Of a stretch of 64,000 nucleotides of DNA, positions 8,134 to 18,504 are shown piece after piece (position 1 is the first letter of the stretch; the number at the start of each line of letters is the position of its first letter). The translations under genes were made by a program, and so were the position numbers. This DNA is from Curvibacter microcysteis (GTDB taxonomy: Bacteria > Pseudomonadota > Gammaproteobacteria > Burkholderiales > Burkholderiaceae_C): positions 434,001 through 498,000 of the forward strand of contig NZ_JAQSIO010000003.1 of NCBI RefSeq assembly GCF_028649455.1, given 5' to 3'. The notes under the pieces were generated by a model, which made no database searches, was not told the origin of the DNA, and saw only the letters and a program-made list of their open reading frames with translations.

Positions 8134-9191
8134 TTGAGGCGCACCCGGTACTGCGTCAGCAAGGTGGCCACCAGCACCGCAATCAGCGAGGCCGCCACGA
8201 TCACATCGGCGATGTAGGTGGGCACGCCCACGGCGCGACTCATGCTGTCGGCGCCGACCAACACCCCCGCCACAAACACGCTGGCCGCCAGCACGCCCAA
8301 GGGGTTCAGGCCCGCCAGCATGGCGATCACGATGCCGCTGTAGCCATAGCCCGGTGACAGGTCCAGGGTCACGTAGCTGGTGCGGCCGGCCACTTCCACC
8401 GCGCCGGCCAAGCCTGCGAGTCCGCCTGAGAGCACGGCCACCACCCAGGCCGTGCGGCCGGTGGGCACGCCTGCAAACGCCGCTGCACGCGCGTTGGCGC
8501 CGCTGGCGCGGATGTCAAAGCCCAGCACGCTGTACTTCATCAAGGCCCACAGGGCCCAGGCCAGCGCAGCGCCCAGCAGCAGTCCGGTGTGGACGCGGGT
8601 GCCTTCCACCAGCCGCGACAATTCCAGTTCGCTTTGCAAGGCCACGCTCTGCGGCCAGCCCAGGGCGCTGGGGTCTTTCATGGGGCCATCCAGCAGCGCC
8701 GATACCGCCAGCAGGGCCATGAAATTGAGCAGCAAGGTGGTGACCACCTCGTCCACGCCGAGCCGGGTTTTGAGCAAGGTCGGCCCCAGCAGCAGCAAGG
8801 CGCCGGCAGCGGCTGCCGCCAACAGCATCAGGGGCAACAACAGCGGCCAGGGCAGGGCCCAGCCGCTGCCATCGTGCATGCCGCCGACCGCCACCGCCGC
8901 CAGCGCCCCGGCGTAGAGCTGCCCCTCGGCGCCGATGTTGAACAAGCGCGCTCGAAAGGCGAGCGCAGCCGCCAGGCCGGTGAAGATCAAGGGCGTGGCC
9001 CGGGTCAGGGTCTCGCTCCAGGCAAACACCGAGCCAAAGCCACCGCGCAGCAGCAAGGCGTAGGTCTGCCCCACGGGGGCGCCAGCCCACAACACCAGCA
9101 AAGCGCTGATCAGCAGCGTGGCGCCGATGGCCCCCACAGGGGCCAGCAGCAGGGCCCAGCGGGAGGGGGTGTTTCGCTTTTCGAGTCTCAT
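8130..9191 (-). CDS. Nucleoside/nucleobase ABC transporter permease (first subunit)
   Basis: A 353-residue permease of the NupP/YufP type. It starts with a short basic N terminus (MRLEKRNTPSR), then about 9-10 hydrophobic helices, with the family segment FNIGAEGQLYAGALAA near residue 90 and PGYGYSGIVIAMLAGLNPLG near residue 270. The ATG at 9189-9191 overlaps the ATPase stop by 4 bp, and its own stop overlaps the next permease start, which shows a tightly coupled cassette. It should pair with the second permease to make a heterodimeric channel fed by the binding protein encoded at 10755-11759. Substrate identity is inferred from the flanking salvage enzymes. Confidence 0.9.
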   Translation of the reverse strand: MRLEKRNTPSRWALLLAPVGAIGATLLISALLVLWAGAPVGQTYALLLRGGFGSVFAWSETLTRATPLIFTGLAAALAFRARLFNIGAEGQLYAGALAAVAVGGMHDGSGWALPWPLLLPLMLLAAAAAGALLLLGPTLLKTRLGVDEVVTTLLLNFMALLAVSALLDGPMKDPSALGWPQSVALQSELELSRLVEGTRVHTGLLLGAALAWALWALMKYSVLGFDIRASGANARAAAFAGVPTGRTAWVVAVLSGGLAGLAGAVEVAGRTSYVTLDLSPGYGYSGIVIAMLAGLNPLGVLAASVFVAGVLVGADSMSRAVGVPTYIADVIVAASLIAVLVATLLTQYRVRLK

Positions 9192-10747
9192 GCGGTGTGG
9201 GCGTTGAAGTCGTTGTGGGCGCCGGCCATGGCCAGGCCGATGGCGTCGCGCGTCCAGTCGGCCGCAGCACGGGCCTGGCTGATCTGACCGTGGTGCAGCA
9301 CGGCGATGCGGTCGCCCAGGGCCAGCACCTCGTCCAGGTCGTCAGAGATCAACAGCACCGCAGCGCCCGCGTCGCGTGCCTCGATCAGCTGCCGCTGCAC
9401 GTAAGCCACGGCACCAATGTCCAAGCCCCAAGTGGGTTGGTGCGCCACGATCAGGCTGGGGGGCTGACCCGCCTGAGCCCCGGCGGGCGGCAGCAGGGCC
9501 CGACCCAGGATGAGCTTTTGCATGTTGCCGCCCGACAGCGCCCGCGCCGGGCTCAGTGGGCCGCCGCCGCGCACGTCAAAGCGTTCCATCAGTTGCTGCG
9601 CCAAGGCCCGTGCGCTGCGCCGGCGCACCCAGCCCCAGCGCGACAGGCTGGGACTGCGCAGACGCTCGGACACGGCGTTCTCCCACACGGGCAGGTCGCC
9701 CACCACGCCCACGCCATAGCGGTCTTCGGGGATGCGGGCCACGCCTTGCTGCACCAGCCAAGCCGGTGAGGCGCGCCAAGCCTGGCCCTTGAGTTGCACC
9801 TGGCCCGCACTGACCTGCCGGGTGCCGCACAGCAACTCGGCCAGCGCCAGTTGGCCGTTGCCCGAGACACCGGCCACGGCCACGATTTCGCCCGCATAGA
9901 GGGTCAGCGAGGCCTGCTTCAGACGTTCGCGTTGCCGTGGATCGGTGTCGACGCCGGCGAGCTCGCAGACCACCCCACCGCGACCTGGGCTGGGCCGCCG
10001 TTGGGGCGCAGACACCGCATGCCCCACCATCCATTGCGCCAGTTGGGCCTGGCTGGTGCCCGCGGCTGCGGCCTGGGCCACCAGGCGGCCTCCACGCAGG
10101 ACGGCCACGCGGTGCGAGACGCGCAGCACCTCCGCCAGCTTGTGGCTGATGAAGATCACCGACAGGCCCTGGGCCACCAACTGGCCCAGCGTGGCAAACA
10201 AAGCTTCGCTTTCCTGGGGGGTGAGCACGGCCGTGGGCTCGTCCAGGATCAGAATGCGCGCCCCCCGGTAGAGCGCTTTGAGGATCTCGACACGCTGGCG
10301 CTCGCCCACCGACAACTGCCCGACCCGGGCGTCGGGCTGCACCGTCAGCCCAAAGCGCTGCCCCACGGCCATCAGCCGTTCACGCGCCTGGGCCCGTGCC
10401 GACCAGGGGCGCCACAAGGGCTCGGTGCCCAGGATGACGTTGTCCAGCACGCTGAGGTTGTCGGCCAGCGTGAAATGCTGGTGCACCATGCCAATGCCGG
10501 CGGCCAGCGCAGCCTTGGGGTTGCCCGGCGGCAGGGGCTGGCCGTGCACGCTGATGTGACCGGCATCGGCCCGGTAGTGGCCAAACAGGATGGACATGAG
10601 CGTGGATTTGCCCGCGCCGTTTTCACCCAGAAGTGCCAACACTTCGCCGGGCCCCAGGTCCAGCGAGATGTCGTCATTGGCCACCAGAGCGCCGAAGCGC
10701 TTGGTGATGCCTTGCAGGCGCAGCACGGGGGCGACGACCAGGCTCAT
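9188..10747 (-). CDS. Nucleoside/nucleobase ABC transporter ATPase with two ATP-binding domains
   Basis: A 519-residue protein with two fused ABC domains, as in NupO/YufO and sugar importers of the RbsA type. Domain 1 has Walker A GENGAGKST, signature LSVGERQRVEILKAL and Walker B ILILDEPT. Domain 2 is degenerate at Walker A (GVSGNGQLALAELL) but keeps the signature LSGGNMQKLILGRAL and LIVAHQPTWGLD in place of a standard Walker B. That asymmetry is typical of this family, where one site has weak catalysis. It overlaps the first permease by 4 bp and lies 7 bp after the binding-protein gene. It powers import of the bound substrate. Confidence 0.94.
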   Translation of the reverse strand: MSLVVAPVLRLQGITKRFGALVANDDISLDLGPGEVLALLGENGAGKSTLMSILFGHYRADAGHISVHGQPLPPGNPKAALAAGIGMVHQHFTLADNLSVLDNVILGTEPLWRPWSARAQARERLMAVGQRFGLTVQPDARVGQLSVGERQRVEILKALYRGARILILDEPTAVLTPQESEALFATLGQLVAQGLSVIFISHKLAEVLRVSHRVAVLRGGRLVAQAAAAGTSQAQLAQWMVGHAVSAPQRRPSPGRGGVVCELAGVDTDPRQRERLKQASLTLYAGEIVAVAGVSGNGQLALAELLCGTRQVSAGQVQLKGQAWRASPAWLVQQGVARIPEDRYGVGVVGDLPVWENAVSERLRSPSLSRWGWVRRRSARALAQQLMERFDVRGGGPLSPARALSGGNMQKLILGRALLPPAGAQAGQPPSLIVAHQPTWGLDIGAVAYVQRQLIEARDAGAAVLLISDDLDEVLALGDRIAVLHHGQISQARAAADWTRDAIGLAMAGAHNDFNAHTA

Positions 10748-10754
10748 GGGCGCC

Positions 10755-11759
10755 TTATTTGGCGGAGGACTTGGGCTGGCTGTCGTCCACCTTGACGGTG
10801 AACTTGCCCGCCAGGATGTCCGCTTCGCGGGCCTTGACCTTGGCCACCACCTCGGCGGGCACCTTCTTCTCGAAGGTGCCCAGCGGCGCCAATTCCGAGC
10901 CCTTGTACTTCATCATCGAGTAGGGGCCGTAGTCCTCGGCGCTGAACTTACCGTCCTTGACCAGCTTCAGGGCGCGGTCGATGCTGGGCTCCATGTGCCA
11001 CAGTGCCGAAGCCACCACGGTGTCGGGGTACTTGTCCTGGGTGTTGATCACATTGCCGATGGCCAGCTTGCCTTTTTCCTTAGCGGCGTCGCTGACGCCA
11101 AAGCGTTCGGCGTAGAGCACGTCGGCGCCCTGGTCGATCATGGCGAAGGTCGCTTCCTTGGCCTTGGGTGGGTCAAACCAGCTGTTGATGAAGCTCACGC
11201 TGAACTCCACCTTGGGGTTGACTTCCTTGGCGCCGGCCATGAAGGCGTTCATCAGGCGGTTCACCTCGGGGATGGGGAAGCCGCCCACCATGCCGATTTT
11301 GTGGCTCTTGGTCATGCCACCCGCGACCAGGCCGCTGAGGTAGGCCGGTTCCTGGATGAAGTTATCAAATACGCTGAAATTGGGGGCCTGGGGCTTGCCC
11401 GAGGAGCCCATCAAGAAACTGATCTTGGGAAAGTCCTTGGCCACCTTGCGGGCCGCCGCCTCCACGCCGAAGACTTCGCCCACGATCAACTGGTTGCCAG
11501 CCGCGATGTACTCGCGCATGACACGTTCGCAGTCCGCATTGGCCACGTTCTCCGAAGCCTTGTATTCGATCTCGCCGCGCGCCTCCGCCGCCTTCAAGGC
11601 CTTGTGGATGCGGCTCACCCACTGCTGCTCGAAGGGCACGGTGTAGATGGCGGCCACCTTGATCTTGGCTTGGGCCTGGGCCGGCAGCGTCGATGCGGCG
11701 GCCAGGGCCGCGACAGCGGTCATCACTTGGCGACGGGACAGAACGGAACGAACGGACAT
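10755..11759 (-). CDS. BMP-family periplasmic nucleoside/nucleobase-binding protein
   Basis: A 334-residue exported substrate-binding protein of the basic membrane protein (BMP/PnrA-like) family, the capture subunit of the adjacent importer. The N terminus (MSVRSVLSRRQVMTAVAALA, then an Ala-rich core and AQA cleavage site) looks like a signal peptide; the SRRQVM motif suggests Tat export rather than Sec. There is no lipobox Cys, so it should be free in the periplasm, unlike Gram-positive BMP lipoproteins. Family features include the IGMVGGFPIPEVNRLMNAF segment. The ATG at 11757-11759 has an AAGGAG-like site (CAAGGAGCTTTC) upstream. It is second in the operon after upp. Confidence 0.93.
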   Translation of the reverse strand: MSVRSVLSRRQVMTAVAALAAASTLPAQAQAKIKVAAIYTVPFEQQWVSRIHKALKAAEARGEIEYKASENVANADCERVMREYIAAGNQLIVGEVFGVEAAARKVAKDFPKISFLMGSSGKPQAPNFSVFDNFIQEPAYLSGLVAGGMTKSHKIGMVGGFPIPEVNRLMNAFMAGAKEVNPKVEFSVSFINSWFDPPKAKEATFAMIDQGADVLYAERFGVSDAAKEKGKLAIGNVINTQDKYPDTVVASALWHMEPSIDRALKLVKDGKFSAEDYGPYSMMKYKGSELAPLGTFEKKVPAEVVAKVKAREADILAGKFTVKVDDSQPKSSAK

Positions 11760-11821
11760 GAAAGCTCCTTGACGAGGGGTGAAAAGCTTCGCTGGCGCCA
11801 GGCCCGGATGGCCGCTGCGCC

Positions 11822-12451
<630 letters not shown>

Positions 12452-12916
12452 AAGAGGTCTCCAGGCAAAGGGGGTCAGGTGTCCCAAGCGCGTGGTCGGC
12501 CCAGGTGGGCCCCACGGTGCCCAGGGGCTTTAACGCAAGCCGTGTGCCAACCAGGGCGGCTGGCAGGTCAGGCGCACGGCTGGGGGCTTGGGGTGATCGG
12601 GGGCGGAGGGCGAGTCCTGCAGGGGGCCAGGGGCCGCGAAGGGGGCTGCAGACTGCGTTTGTGCCGGTCCGCAAGGGCCCGGACTCAGCCAGTTTGCTCT
12701 GCTTTTCGCAGCAAGCCAGGCCCGCCGCGACGAGGCACGCGCTTGAAATGCGCGCGGAGAATACCATGCTCGTGCCCCCGGGTGGTGCCGATCAGGCACC
12801 ATTTTTGATCAAACGGTCAAGAAAATTGGGTGGTGCTGCACCAGCTTGCAGCGCCTGTTGAGTGCATTCTGACGCCCGTTGGTCGCCTTGGAAAGAGGGC
12901 CTGTCCCGAGCTGTGA
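12452..12916. other. 465-bp gap upstream of upp, no supported gene
   Basis: Several overlapping reading frames cross this stretch on both strands, but none has a convincing start, family match or codon pattern. The recognisable content is a RutR-like palindrome (12805-12820) and an adjacent perfect inverted repeat GGTGCC-N5-GGCACC (12784-12800). If transcription starts near these, the upp mRNA would have a leader of roughly 300 nt, which is long. I see no clear terminator for the dehydratase gene that ends at 12917. Confidence 0.6.
12805..12820 (-). promoter_or_regulatory. RutR-like operator upstream of the upp operon
   Basis: The minus strand reads TTGACCGTTTGATCAA. The RutR consensus, from memory of E. 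coli work, is TTGACCA-NN-TGGTCAA, so 12 of 14 specified positions match with one change per half-site. RutR is a TetR-family regulator that responds to uracil and thymine, which fits an operon of uracil/cytosine salvage. No rutR gene is in the window and no strong -10 is visible beside the site. Confidence 0.5.
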
Positions 12917-13897
12917 TCAGGCGCCCGGGCCTTCGCTGAGCAGGCGCGCGTACTGCGCCAAGTCCACATTGCCGCCGCTGACGATCAGGCCCACGCGGGC
13001 ACCGCGCAGGTCCAGGCCGCCGTGCCGGGCGCCGGCCAGGCTCAGCGCGCCAGTGGGTTCGACCACCATCTTCATGCGTTCGGCATAAAAGCGCATCCCT
13101 TCCACCAACTGGGCATCGGTCACGGTCAGGATGTCACTGACCTCGCGCTGGATGATCGCAAAGGTCAACTGGCCCAGGTGCTGGGTCTGGGCACCGTCGG
13201 CGATGGTGCGCGGCGGCGCGATGTGCACCACCTGGCCCGCCCGCAGCGATTGCTGGCCGTCGTTCCCCGCTTCAGGCTCCACGCCATAAACCCGGCATTG
13301 GGGCGACAAAGCCCGCGCGGCCAAGGCACTGCCGGACAAGAGACCGCCGCCGCCCAGGCAGACCAGCAGCACGTCGAGTGGCCCCACTTCGTCGATCAGC
13401 TCCTTGGCAGCCGTGCCCTGGCCGCTGATCACATCCGCGTGGTCAAAAGGCGGGATCAGGGTCATGCCCCGCTCTTGGGCCAGACGCCGGGTGATGGCGT
13501 CACGGTCTTCGGTGTAGCGGTCGTAGGTGATGACTTCGGCGCCATAGCCGCGCGTGGCGGCCAGCTTGGCCGCGGGGGCGTCGGCTGGCATCACGATGAC
13601 GGCGGGCATGCCCAGATCACGGGCTGACAGGGCGATGGCCTGGGCATGGTTGCCCGATGAAAACGCAATCGCGCCTTGGCGCCGCTGCTCAGGCGTGAAG
13701 CGGCTCAGCGCATTGAAGCCGCCCCGGAACTTGAAAGCGCCCATGCGCTGGAAGTTTTCACATTTGAAGAACAGCTGGGCACCGAGGGCCTCGTCGGCCT
13801 GGCGCGAGCGCAGCACAGGGGTGCGGTGGGCGACACCGGCCAGGCGTGCGGCAGCGGCTTCGACATCGGCGTAGGTGGGCAGGGTCAGATCGGTCAT
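12917..13897 (-). CDS. Threonine/serine dehydratase-like PLP enzyme
   Basis: A 326-residue fold-type II PLP enzyme. The PLP Lys is in MGAFKFRGGFNAL, the substrate loop is SSGNHAQAIAL, and the phosphate-binding glycine loop is CLGGGGLLSGS. The length, with no C-terminal ACT-like regulatory domain, fits the catabolic threonine dehydratase, serine racemase or threo-3-hydroxyaspartate ammonia-lyase group; these are hard to tell apart by eye. The likely reaction is deamination of L-Thr/L-Ser or hydroxyaspartate to a keto acid. The ATG at 13895-13897 is clear. It lies 59 bp downstream of the HerA-like gene and may be co-transcribed with it. Confidence 0.85.
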   Translation of the reverse strand: MTDLTLPTYADVEAAAARLAGVAHRTPVLRSRQADEALGAQLFFKCENFQRMGAFKFRGGFNALSRFTPEQRRQGAIAFSSGNHAQAIALSARDLGMPAVIVMPADAPAAKLAATRGYGAEVITYDRYTEDRDAITRRLAQERGMTLIPPFDHADVISGQGTAAKELIDEVGPLDVLLVCLGGGGLLSGSALAARALSPQCRVYGVEPEAGNDGQQSLRAGQVVHIAPPRTIADGAQTQHLGQLTFAIIQREVSDILTVTDAQLVEGMRFYAERMKMVVEPTGALSLAGARHGGLDLRGARVGLIVSGGNVDLAQYARLLSEGPGA

Positions 13898-13956
13898 GGT
13901 GTGGTTGGGGCGTTGGGGCAGCAGAGGCGGGCAGGGCGGTCGACGCTTCGCGTCAC

Positions 13957-15495
13957 TCAGCGGCTCTTGCTGCCGAAAATGCCACCCAGCACGCCGCGGA
14001 TGATTTCCTTGCCCACGGTGGTACCCATGGTTCGCAGGGCTGATTTGGCCAGGGTCTGGGCCAGGCCGTCGCGGTGGCCGCCGCGTGGGCCGGTGGTGCC
14101 AAACAACACGTCGTTGAGCACTGAGCCCAGGCCACTGCTGGCGTCGGCGCTGCCAGCAGCTGGGGTCAGCCCAGGCAAAGTCGGCTTGGTGCCCGGCGCA
14201 CTGGGGGCGGGCGGGGCGCTGGCGCTGCGGCCCTTGAGCACTTCGTAGGCGGATTCGCGGTCCACCGCCTTTTCGTACACCCCGGCGACCAGGGAGTTTT
14301 GCAGCAAGGCCTGGCGCTGGGCTGGCGTGATGGGGCCGATCTGGCTGCCCGGCGGCAGCACGTAGACGCGTTCGGTCTCGGTCGGGCGGCCCTTGGCGTC
14401 CAGCAGGCTGATCAGGGCCTCGCCCACGCCCAGTTCGGTGATGGCGGCCTCGATGTTGAGACCGGCCTTCGGGCGCATGGTCTGGGCCGTGGCCTTGACC
14501 GCCTTCTGGTCGCGCGGGGTGAAGGCACGCAGCGCGTGCTGCACGCGGTTGCCCAGTTGGGCCAACACGGTGTCGGGAATGTCCAGCGGGTTTTGCGTCA
14601 CAAAGTAGACGCCCACGCCCTTGGAGCGCACCAGGCGCACGACCAGTTCGATGCGCTCGACAAGCACCTTGGGGGCTTCGTTGAACAGCAGGTGGGCCTC
14701 GTCGAAGAAGAACACCAGCTTGGGCTGGTCTGGGTCGCCGATTTCGGGCAGCTGCTCAAACAGTTCGGACAACATCCACAGCAGGAAGGTGGCGTACAGG
14801 CGCGGCGAGTTCATCAGCTTGTCGGCGGCCAGGATGTTGACCACGCCTTGGCCGTCCACCGTCTGCATCAGGTCGCTGATGTTGAGCATGGGCTCGCCGA
14901 AGAAGCGGTCACCGCCCTGGGTCTCGATCTGCACCAGGCCACGTTGGATGGCGCCCACGCTGGCGGCGCTGATGTTGCCGTAGCTGGTGGTGAAGTCGGA
15001 CGCGTGCTCGGCCACATGTTGCAGCATGGCGCGCAGGTCTTTGAGGTCGAGCAGGAGCAGGCCGTGGTCGTCGGCGATCTTGAACACCAGGTTGAGCACG
15101 CCGCTTTGCGTCTCGTTGAGGTTCAGCATGCGGCCCAGCAGCAGCGGGCCCATGTCGGACACCGTGGCGCGCACGGGGTGGCCTTGCTCGCCAAACACAT
15201 CCCACAGCGTGGTGGGGCAGGCCAGGGCGGTGGGCGTGGGCAGTTGGCGCTCTTTCAACGCAGCGGCCAACTTGTCGCTCAGGTGGCCGGCCTGGCTGAT
15301 GCCGGTCAAGTCGCCCTTTACATCGGCCATGAAGACGGGCACCCCGATCTTGGAGAAGCTCTCCGCCAAGGTTTGCAAGGTGACGGTTTTGCCCGTGCCG
15401 GTGGCCCCGGTGATCAGGCCGTGGCGGTTGGCCAAAGCCGGCAGCAACTGGCATTGGGCGTGGGCATTTTGGGCAATCAGGATCGGTTCGGCCAT
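13957..15495 (-). CDS. HerA/DUF853-type P-loop ATPase (YjgR-like)
   Basis: A 512-residue ATPase of the DUF853 family. Walker A is GATGTGKT near residue 30, Walker B is [12 protein letters not shown] near 265, and an arginine/sensor-like stretch [13 protein letters not shown] follows. These belong to the HerA/FtsK superfamily, but no HerA-barrel or NurA partner is encoded nearby, and the cellular role of YjgR-type proteins is not settled. The C-terminal 90 residues are Ala/Pro/Gly-rich and end in a short conserved segment ([14 protein letters not shown]). The ATG at 15493-15495 is clear. It is divergent from yebC with a 63-bp shared promoter gap. Confidence 0.9.
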   Translation of the reverse strand: MAEPILIAQNAHAQCQLLPALANRHGLITGATGTGKTVTLQTLAESFSKIGVPVFMADVKGDLTGISQAGHLSDKLAAALKERQLPTPTALACPTTLWDVFGEQGHPVRATVSDMGPLLLGRMLNLNETQSGVLNLVFKIADDHGLLLLDLKDLRAMLQHVAEHASDFTTSYGNISAASVGAIQRGLVQIETQGGDRFFGEPMLNISDLMQTVDGQGVVNILAADKLMNSPRLYATFLLWMLSELFEQLPEIGDPDQPKLVFFFDEAHLLFNEAPKVLVERIELVVRLVRSKGVGVYFVTQNPLDIPDTVLAQLGNRVQHALRAFTPRDQKAVKATAQTMRPKAGLNIEAAITELGVGEALISLLDAKGRPTETERVYVLPPGSQIGPITPAQRQALLQNSLVAGVYEKAVDRESAYEVLKGRSASAPPAPSAPGTKPTLPGLTPAAGSADASSGLGSVLNDVLFGTTGPRGGHRDGLAQTLAKSALRTMGTTVGKEIIRGVLGGIFGSKSR

Positions 15496-15558
15496 GGGTG
15501 GGTGTGCGAAAAGTAAAATCAGGCCAGTAGATTAAACAATTAATGAAGGAACTCCCCC

Positions 15559-16278
15559 GTGGCTGGACACAGTAAATGGGCCAATATCCAACACCGCAAG
15601 GGCCGTCAGGACGAAAAGCGCGGCAAGGTCTGGACCCGCGTCATCCGCGAAATCATGGTGGCAGCCCGCACCGGTGGCGGTGATCTCACGGCCAACCCGC
15701 GCCTGCGCCTGGCCGTGGACAAGGCCAAGGCCGCCAACATGCCGGCCGACACCATCAAGCGCAACATCGACAAGGCCACGGGCAACCTCGAAGGCGTGAG
15801 CTACGAAGAAATCCGCTACGAGGGCTACGGCATCGGGGGCGCAGCCATCATCGTCGACACAATGACCGACAATCGGGTGCGGACTGTGGCTGAAGTGCGT
15901 CATGCCTTCAGCAAGCACGGCGGCAACATGGGCACCGAAGGTTCGGTGTCCTTCCAGTTCAAGCACTGCGGGCAGCTGATTTTTGCGCCCGGCACCAGCG
16001 AAGACAAAGTCATGGAAGTGGCTTTGGAAGCGGGCGCCGAGGACGTCATCACCGATGACGACGGCGCCATTGAAGTGCTGACCGCTTTCGCTGACTTTGA
16101 ATCGGTCAAGAATGCGCTGGAGGCGGCAGGCCTCCAACCCGAGGTGGCGGAAGTCACCATGCGGGCCGAAAACACCATCGAGCTGGTCGGCGAAGAGGCG
16201 GCCAAGATGCAAAAACTGCTCGATATCCTTGAAGACCTGGACGATGTCCAGGAGGTCTATCACAACGCGGCACTGTAA
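15559..16278 (+). CDS. yebC: YebC/PmpR-family protein
   Basis: A 239-residue YebC-family protein, beginning with the hallmark [17 protein letters not shown]. Members are described as DNA-binding regulators (PmpR, YebC) and, more recently, as ribosome-associated factors helping with difficult proline-rich sequences; which applies here cannot be told. The start is GTG at 15559. The gene sits 8 bp before purD and heads a nine-gene housekeeping run. Nearby codon use is ordinary for the window and the length is as expected. Confidence 0.95.
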   Translation: MAGHSKWANIQHRKGRQDEKRGKVWTRVIREIMVAARTGGGDLTANPRLRLAVDKAKAANMPADTIKRNIDKATGNLEGVSYEEIRYEGYGIGGAAIIVDTMTDNRVRTVAEVRHAFSKHGGNMGTEGSVSFQFKHCGQLIFAPGTSEDKVMEVALEAGAEDVITDDDGAIEVLTAFADFESVKNALEAAGLQPEVAEVTMRAENTIELVGEEAAKMQKLLDILEDLDDVQEVYHNAAL

Positions 16279-16286
16279 AAGTAAGC

Positions 16287-17567
16287 ATGAAAGTTCTAGT
16301 CATTGGCGGCGGTGGCCGCGAACACGCTCTGGCGTGGAAGCTCAACCAGTCGCCCAAGGTGCACAAGGTCTATGTGGCCCCTGGCAACGGCGGCACGGCC
16401 CTGGACAGCCGCCTGATCAACGTGCCCATCACCGATGTGAAGGCGCTGCGTGAATGGGCCCAGGCTGAAAAAATCGGCCTCAGCGTGGTTGGCCCCGAGG
16501 CGCCTCTGGCCGCGGGCGTGGTGGACGAGTTCCGCGCCCACGGGCTGCGTGTCTTTGGTCCGACCAAGGCCGCGGCTCAGCTGGAGAGCTCCAAGGCTTT
16601 CTCCAAGGCCTTCATGAAGCGCCACGGCATCCCGACCGCCGAATACGAAAGCTTCACCGACGCGGCACTGGCCCACGCCTATGTGGACGCCAAGGGGGCG
16701 CCGATCGTGGTCAAGGCCGATGGTCTGGCCGCAGGCAAGGGCGTGGTCGTGGCCATGACCGCTGCCGAGGCCCATGAGGCCATCGACTTCATGCTGCTCG
16801 ACAACAAGCTGGGCGTGGTGCACAACGATGGCGGCGCGCGCGTCGTGATCGAAGAGTTCCTGCAAGGCGAAGAAGCCAGCTTCATCGTCTTGTGCGACGG
16901 CAAGAACGTCACCGCTTTGGCCACCAGCCAAGACCACAAGCGCCTGCTCGACGGCGACGAAGGCCCCAACACCGGCGGCATGGGCGCGTATTCGCCCGCC
17001 CCCGTGGTGACGGCGGATGTGCACGCCCGCGCCATGCGCGAGATCATCCTGCCCACCATCCGTGGCATGGAAAAGGACGGCATTCCCTACACCGGCTTCC
17101 TGTACGCCGGTCTGATGATCGATGCCCAAGGCCGTCCCAAGACGCTGGAATTCAACTGCCGCATGGGCGACCCAGAGACCCAGCCGATCATGATGCGCTT
17201 GAAGAGCGACCTGTCCGACGTGCTGTCGGCAGCTGTCGATGTCAAGCTCGACCAGGTCGAGTTGCAATGGGACCGCCGCACTGCGCTGGGTGTGGTCATG
17301 GCCGCTCACGGCTACCCCATGAACCCGCGCAAGGGCGATGTCATCACGGGCCTGCCCGCCGAGGCCGACGATGCCGTGGTGTTCCATGCCGGCACCGAAC
17401 TGAAGGATGGCGAAGTGCGCGTCACCGGAGGCCGCGTGCTGTGCGTGACGGCTTTGGCCGACAGCGTCAGGCTGGCGCAGCAACGTGTCTACGAAGTGGC
17501 TGCGGGCATCCACTTCGATGGCGCCCAGTACCGCCGGGACATCGGCTACCGCGCTCTCAAGAGCTGA
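16287..17567 (+). CDS. purD: Phosphoribosylamine-glycine ligase
   Basis: A 426-residue ATP-grasp ligase that joins glycine to phosphoribosylamine to give GAR, the second step of purine synthesis. It starts [15 protein letters not shown], the family N-terminal motif, and shows the ATP-grasp segments [16 protein letters not shown] and [17 protein letters not shown] plus [14 protein letters not shown] near the metal site. The length is normal and the protein looks intact. It follows yebC by 8 bp and is only 1 bp from hemF, so expression is probably shared. Purine genes guaB and guaA are encoded elsewhere in the window. Confidence 0.97.
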   Translation: MKVLVIGGGGREHALAWKLNQSPKVHKVYVAPGNGGTALDSRLINVPITDVKALREWAQAEKIGLSVVGPEAPLAAGVVDEFRAHGLRVFGPTKAAAQLESSKAFSKAFMKRHGIPTAEYESFTDAALAHAYVDAKGAPIVVKADGLAAGKGVVVAMTAAEAHEAIDFMLLDNKLGVVHNDGGARVVIEEFLQGEEASFIVLCDGKNVTALATSQDHKRLLDGDEGPNTGGMGAYSPAPVVTADVHARAMREIILPTIRGMEKDGIPYTGFLYAGLMIDAQGRPKTLEFNCRMGDPETQPIMMRLKSDLSDVLSAAVDVKLDQVELQWDRRTALGVVMAAHGYPMNPRKGDVITGLPAEADDAVVFHAGTELKDGEVRVTGGRVLCVTALADSVRLAQQRVYEVAAGIHFDGAQYRRDIGYRALKS

Positions 17568-17568
17568 G

Positions 17569-18504
17569 ATGAGCCAGTCGACCTCCGTTGAAGCCGTCAG
17601 CGCCTGGCTGCTGGGCTTGCAAGCCCGCATCACCGACGCTGTGGAGGCGCAAGAGCAAGCCGGAGGCGGCCAGGCCCGTTTCCTGGCTGACGCTTGGCAC
17701 AAGCCCGAGGGTGAAAAGCTGCAAGGCCATGGCCTGACCAAGATCCTGGAAGGCGGCACCGTCTTCGAGCGCGCTGGCTGTGGCTTTTCGCATGTGCGTG
17801 GCCCCCAGTTGCCCCCGTCGGCGACGCAGCACCGGCCCGAATTGGCGGGTGCGCCCTTTGAGGCCATGGGCGTGTCGCTGGTCTTTCACCCGCGCAACCC
17901 CTATGTGCCCACCGTGCACATGAACGTGCGCATGATCGCCGCCACGCCGGCGGGCCAAGCGCCCGTGTGCTGGTTTGGGGGGGGCATGGACCTGACGCCT
18001 TTTTATGGCTATGACGAGGACGCACAGCACTTTCACGGCGTGTGCCGTGACGCGCTGGCGCCGTTCGGTGAGGACAAATACCCGCGCTTCAAGACCTGGT
18101 GCGACGAGTACTTCTTCCTCAAACACCGGCAAGAGGCACGCGGCGTGGGTGGGGTCTTTTTTGACGACTTCTCAGCCCTTGGTTTGGAGGGCAGCCTGGC
18201 CATGACGCAGGCCGTGGGGGATGCGTTTTTGAGCGCCTACCTGCCCATCGTGGAGCGCCGCCGCGACCAGCCCTATGGCGAGCGCGAGCGTGAGTTCCAG
18301 CTGTACCGCCGAGGCCGCTATGTGGAGTTCAACCTGGTCTGGGACCGGGGGACCCATTTTGGACTGCAGTCGGGTGGTCGCACCGAGTCGATTTTGCTGT
18401 CCATGCCCCCGTTGGCCAGCTGGTCTTACCAGCGCCAGAGCGAGCCGGGCTCGCATGAGGCGCAATTGACCGATCACTTCCTGGTGCCCCGGGCGTGGGT
18501 CTGA
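17569..18504 (+). CDS. hemF: Oxygen-dependent coproporphyrinogen III oxidase
   Basis: A 311-residue enzyme that decarboxylates coproporphyrinogen III to protoporphyrinogen IX using O2, the aerobic route of haem synthesis. Signature stretches include [23 protein letters not shown] and [16 protein letters not shown]. The ATG at 17569 immediately follows the purD stop. Its end overlaps the nadD start by 10 bp. An oxygen-dependent enzyme agrees with the aerobic bo3 oxidase in the same window; whether the organism also has an oxygen-independent HemN cannot be seen here. Confidence 0.97.
   Translation: MSQSTSVEAVSAWLLGLQARITDAVEAQEQAGGGQARFLADAWHKPEGEKLQGHGLTKILEGGTVFERAGCGFSHVRGPQLPPSATQHRPELAGAPFEAMGVSLVFHPRNPYVPTVHMNVRMIAATPAGQAPVCWFGGGMDLTPFYGYDEDAQHFHGVCRDALAPFGEDKYPRFKTWCDEYFFLKHRQEARGVGGVFFDDFSALGLEGSLAMTQAVGDAFLSAYLPIVERRRDQPYGEREREFQLYRRGRYVEFNLVWDRGTHFGLQSGGRTESILLSMPPLASWSYQRQSEPGSHEAQLTDHFLVPRAWV

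Noticed and set aside
9188-10747. Sugar (ribose-type) ABC importer as an alternative for the 7210-11759 transporter
   Set aside because: The double ATPase alone would fit, but the BMP-type binding protein and the upp and codA neighbours point to nucleosides or bases.
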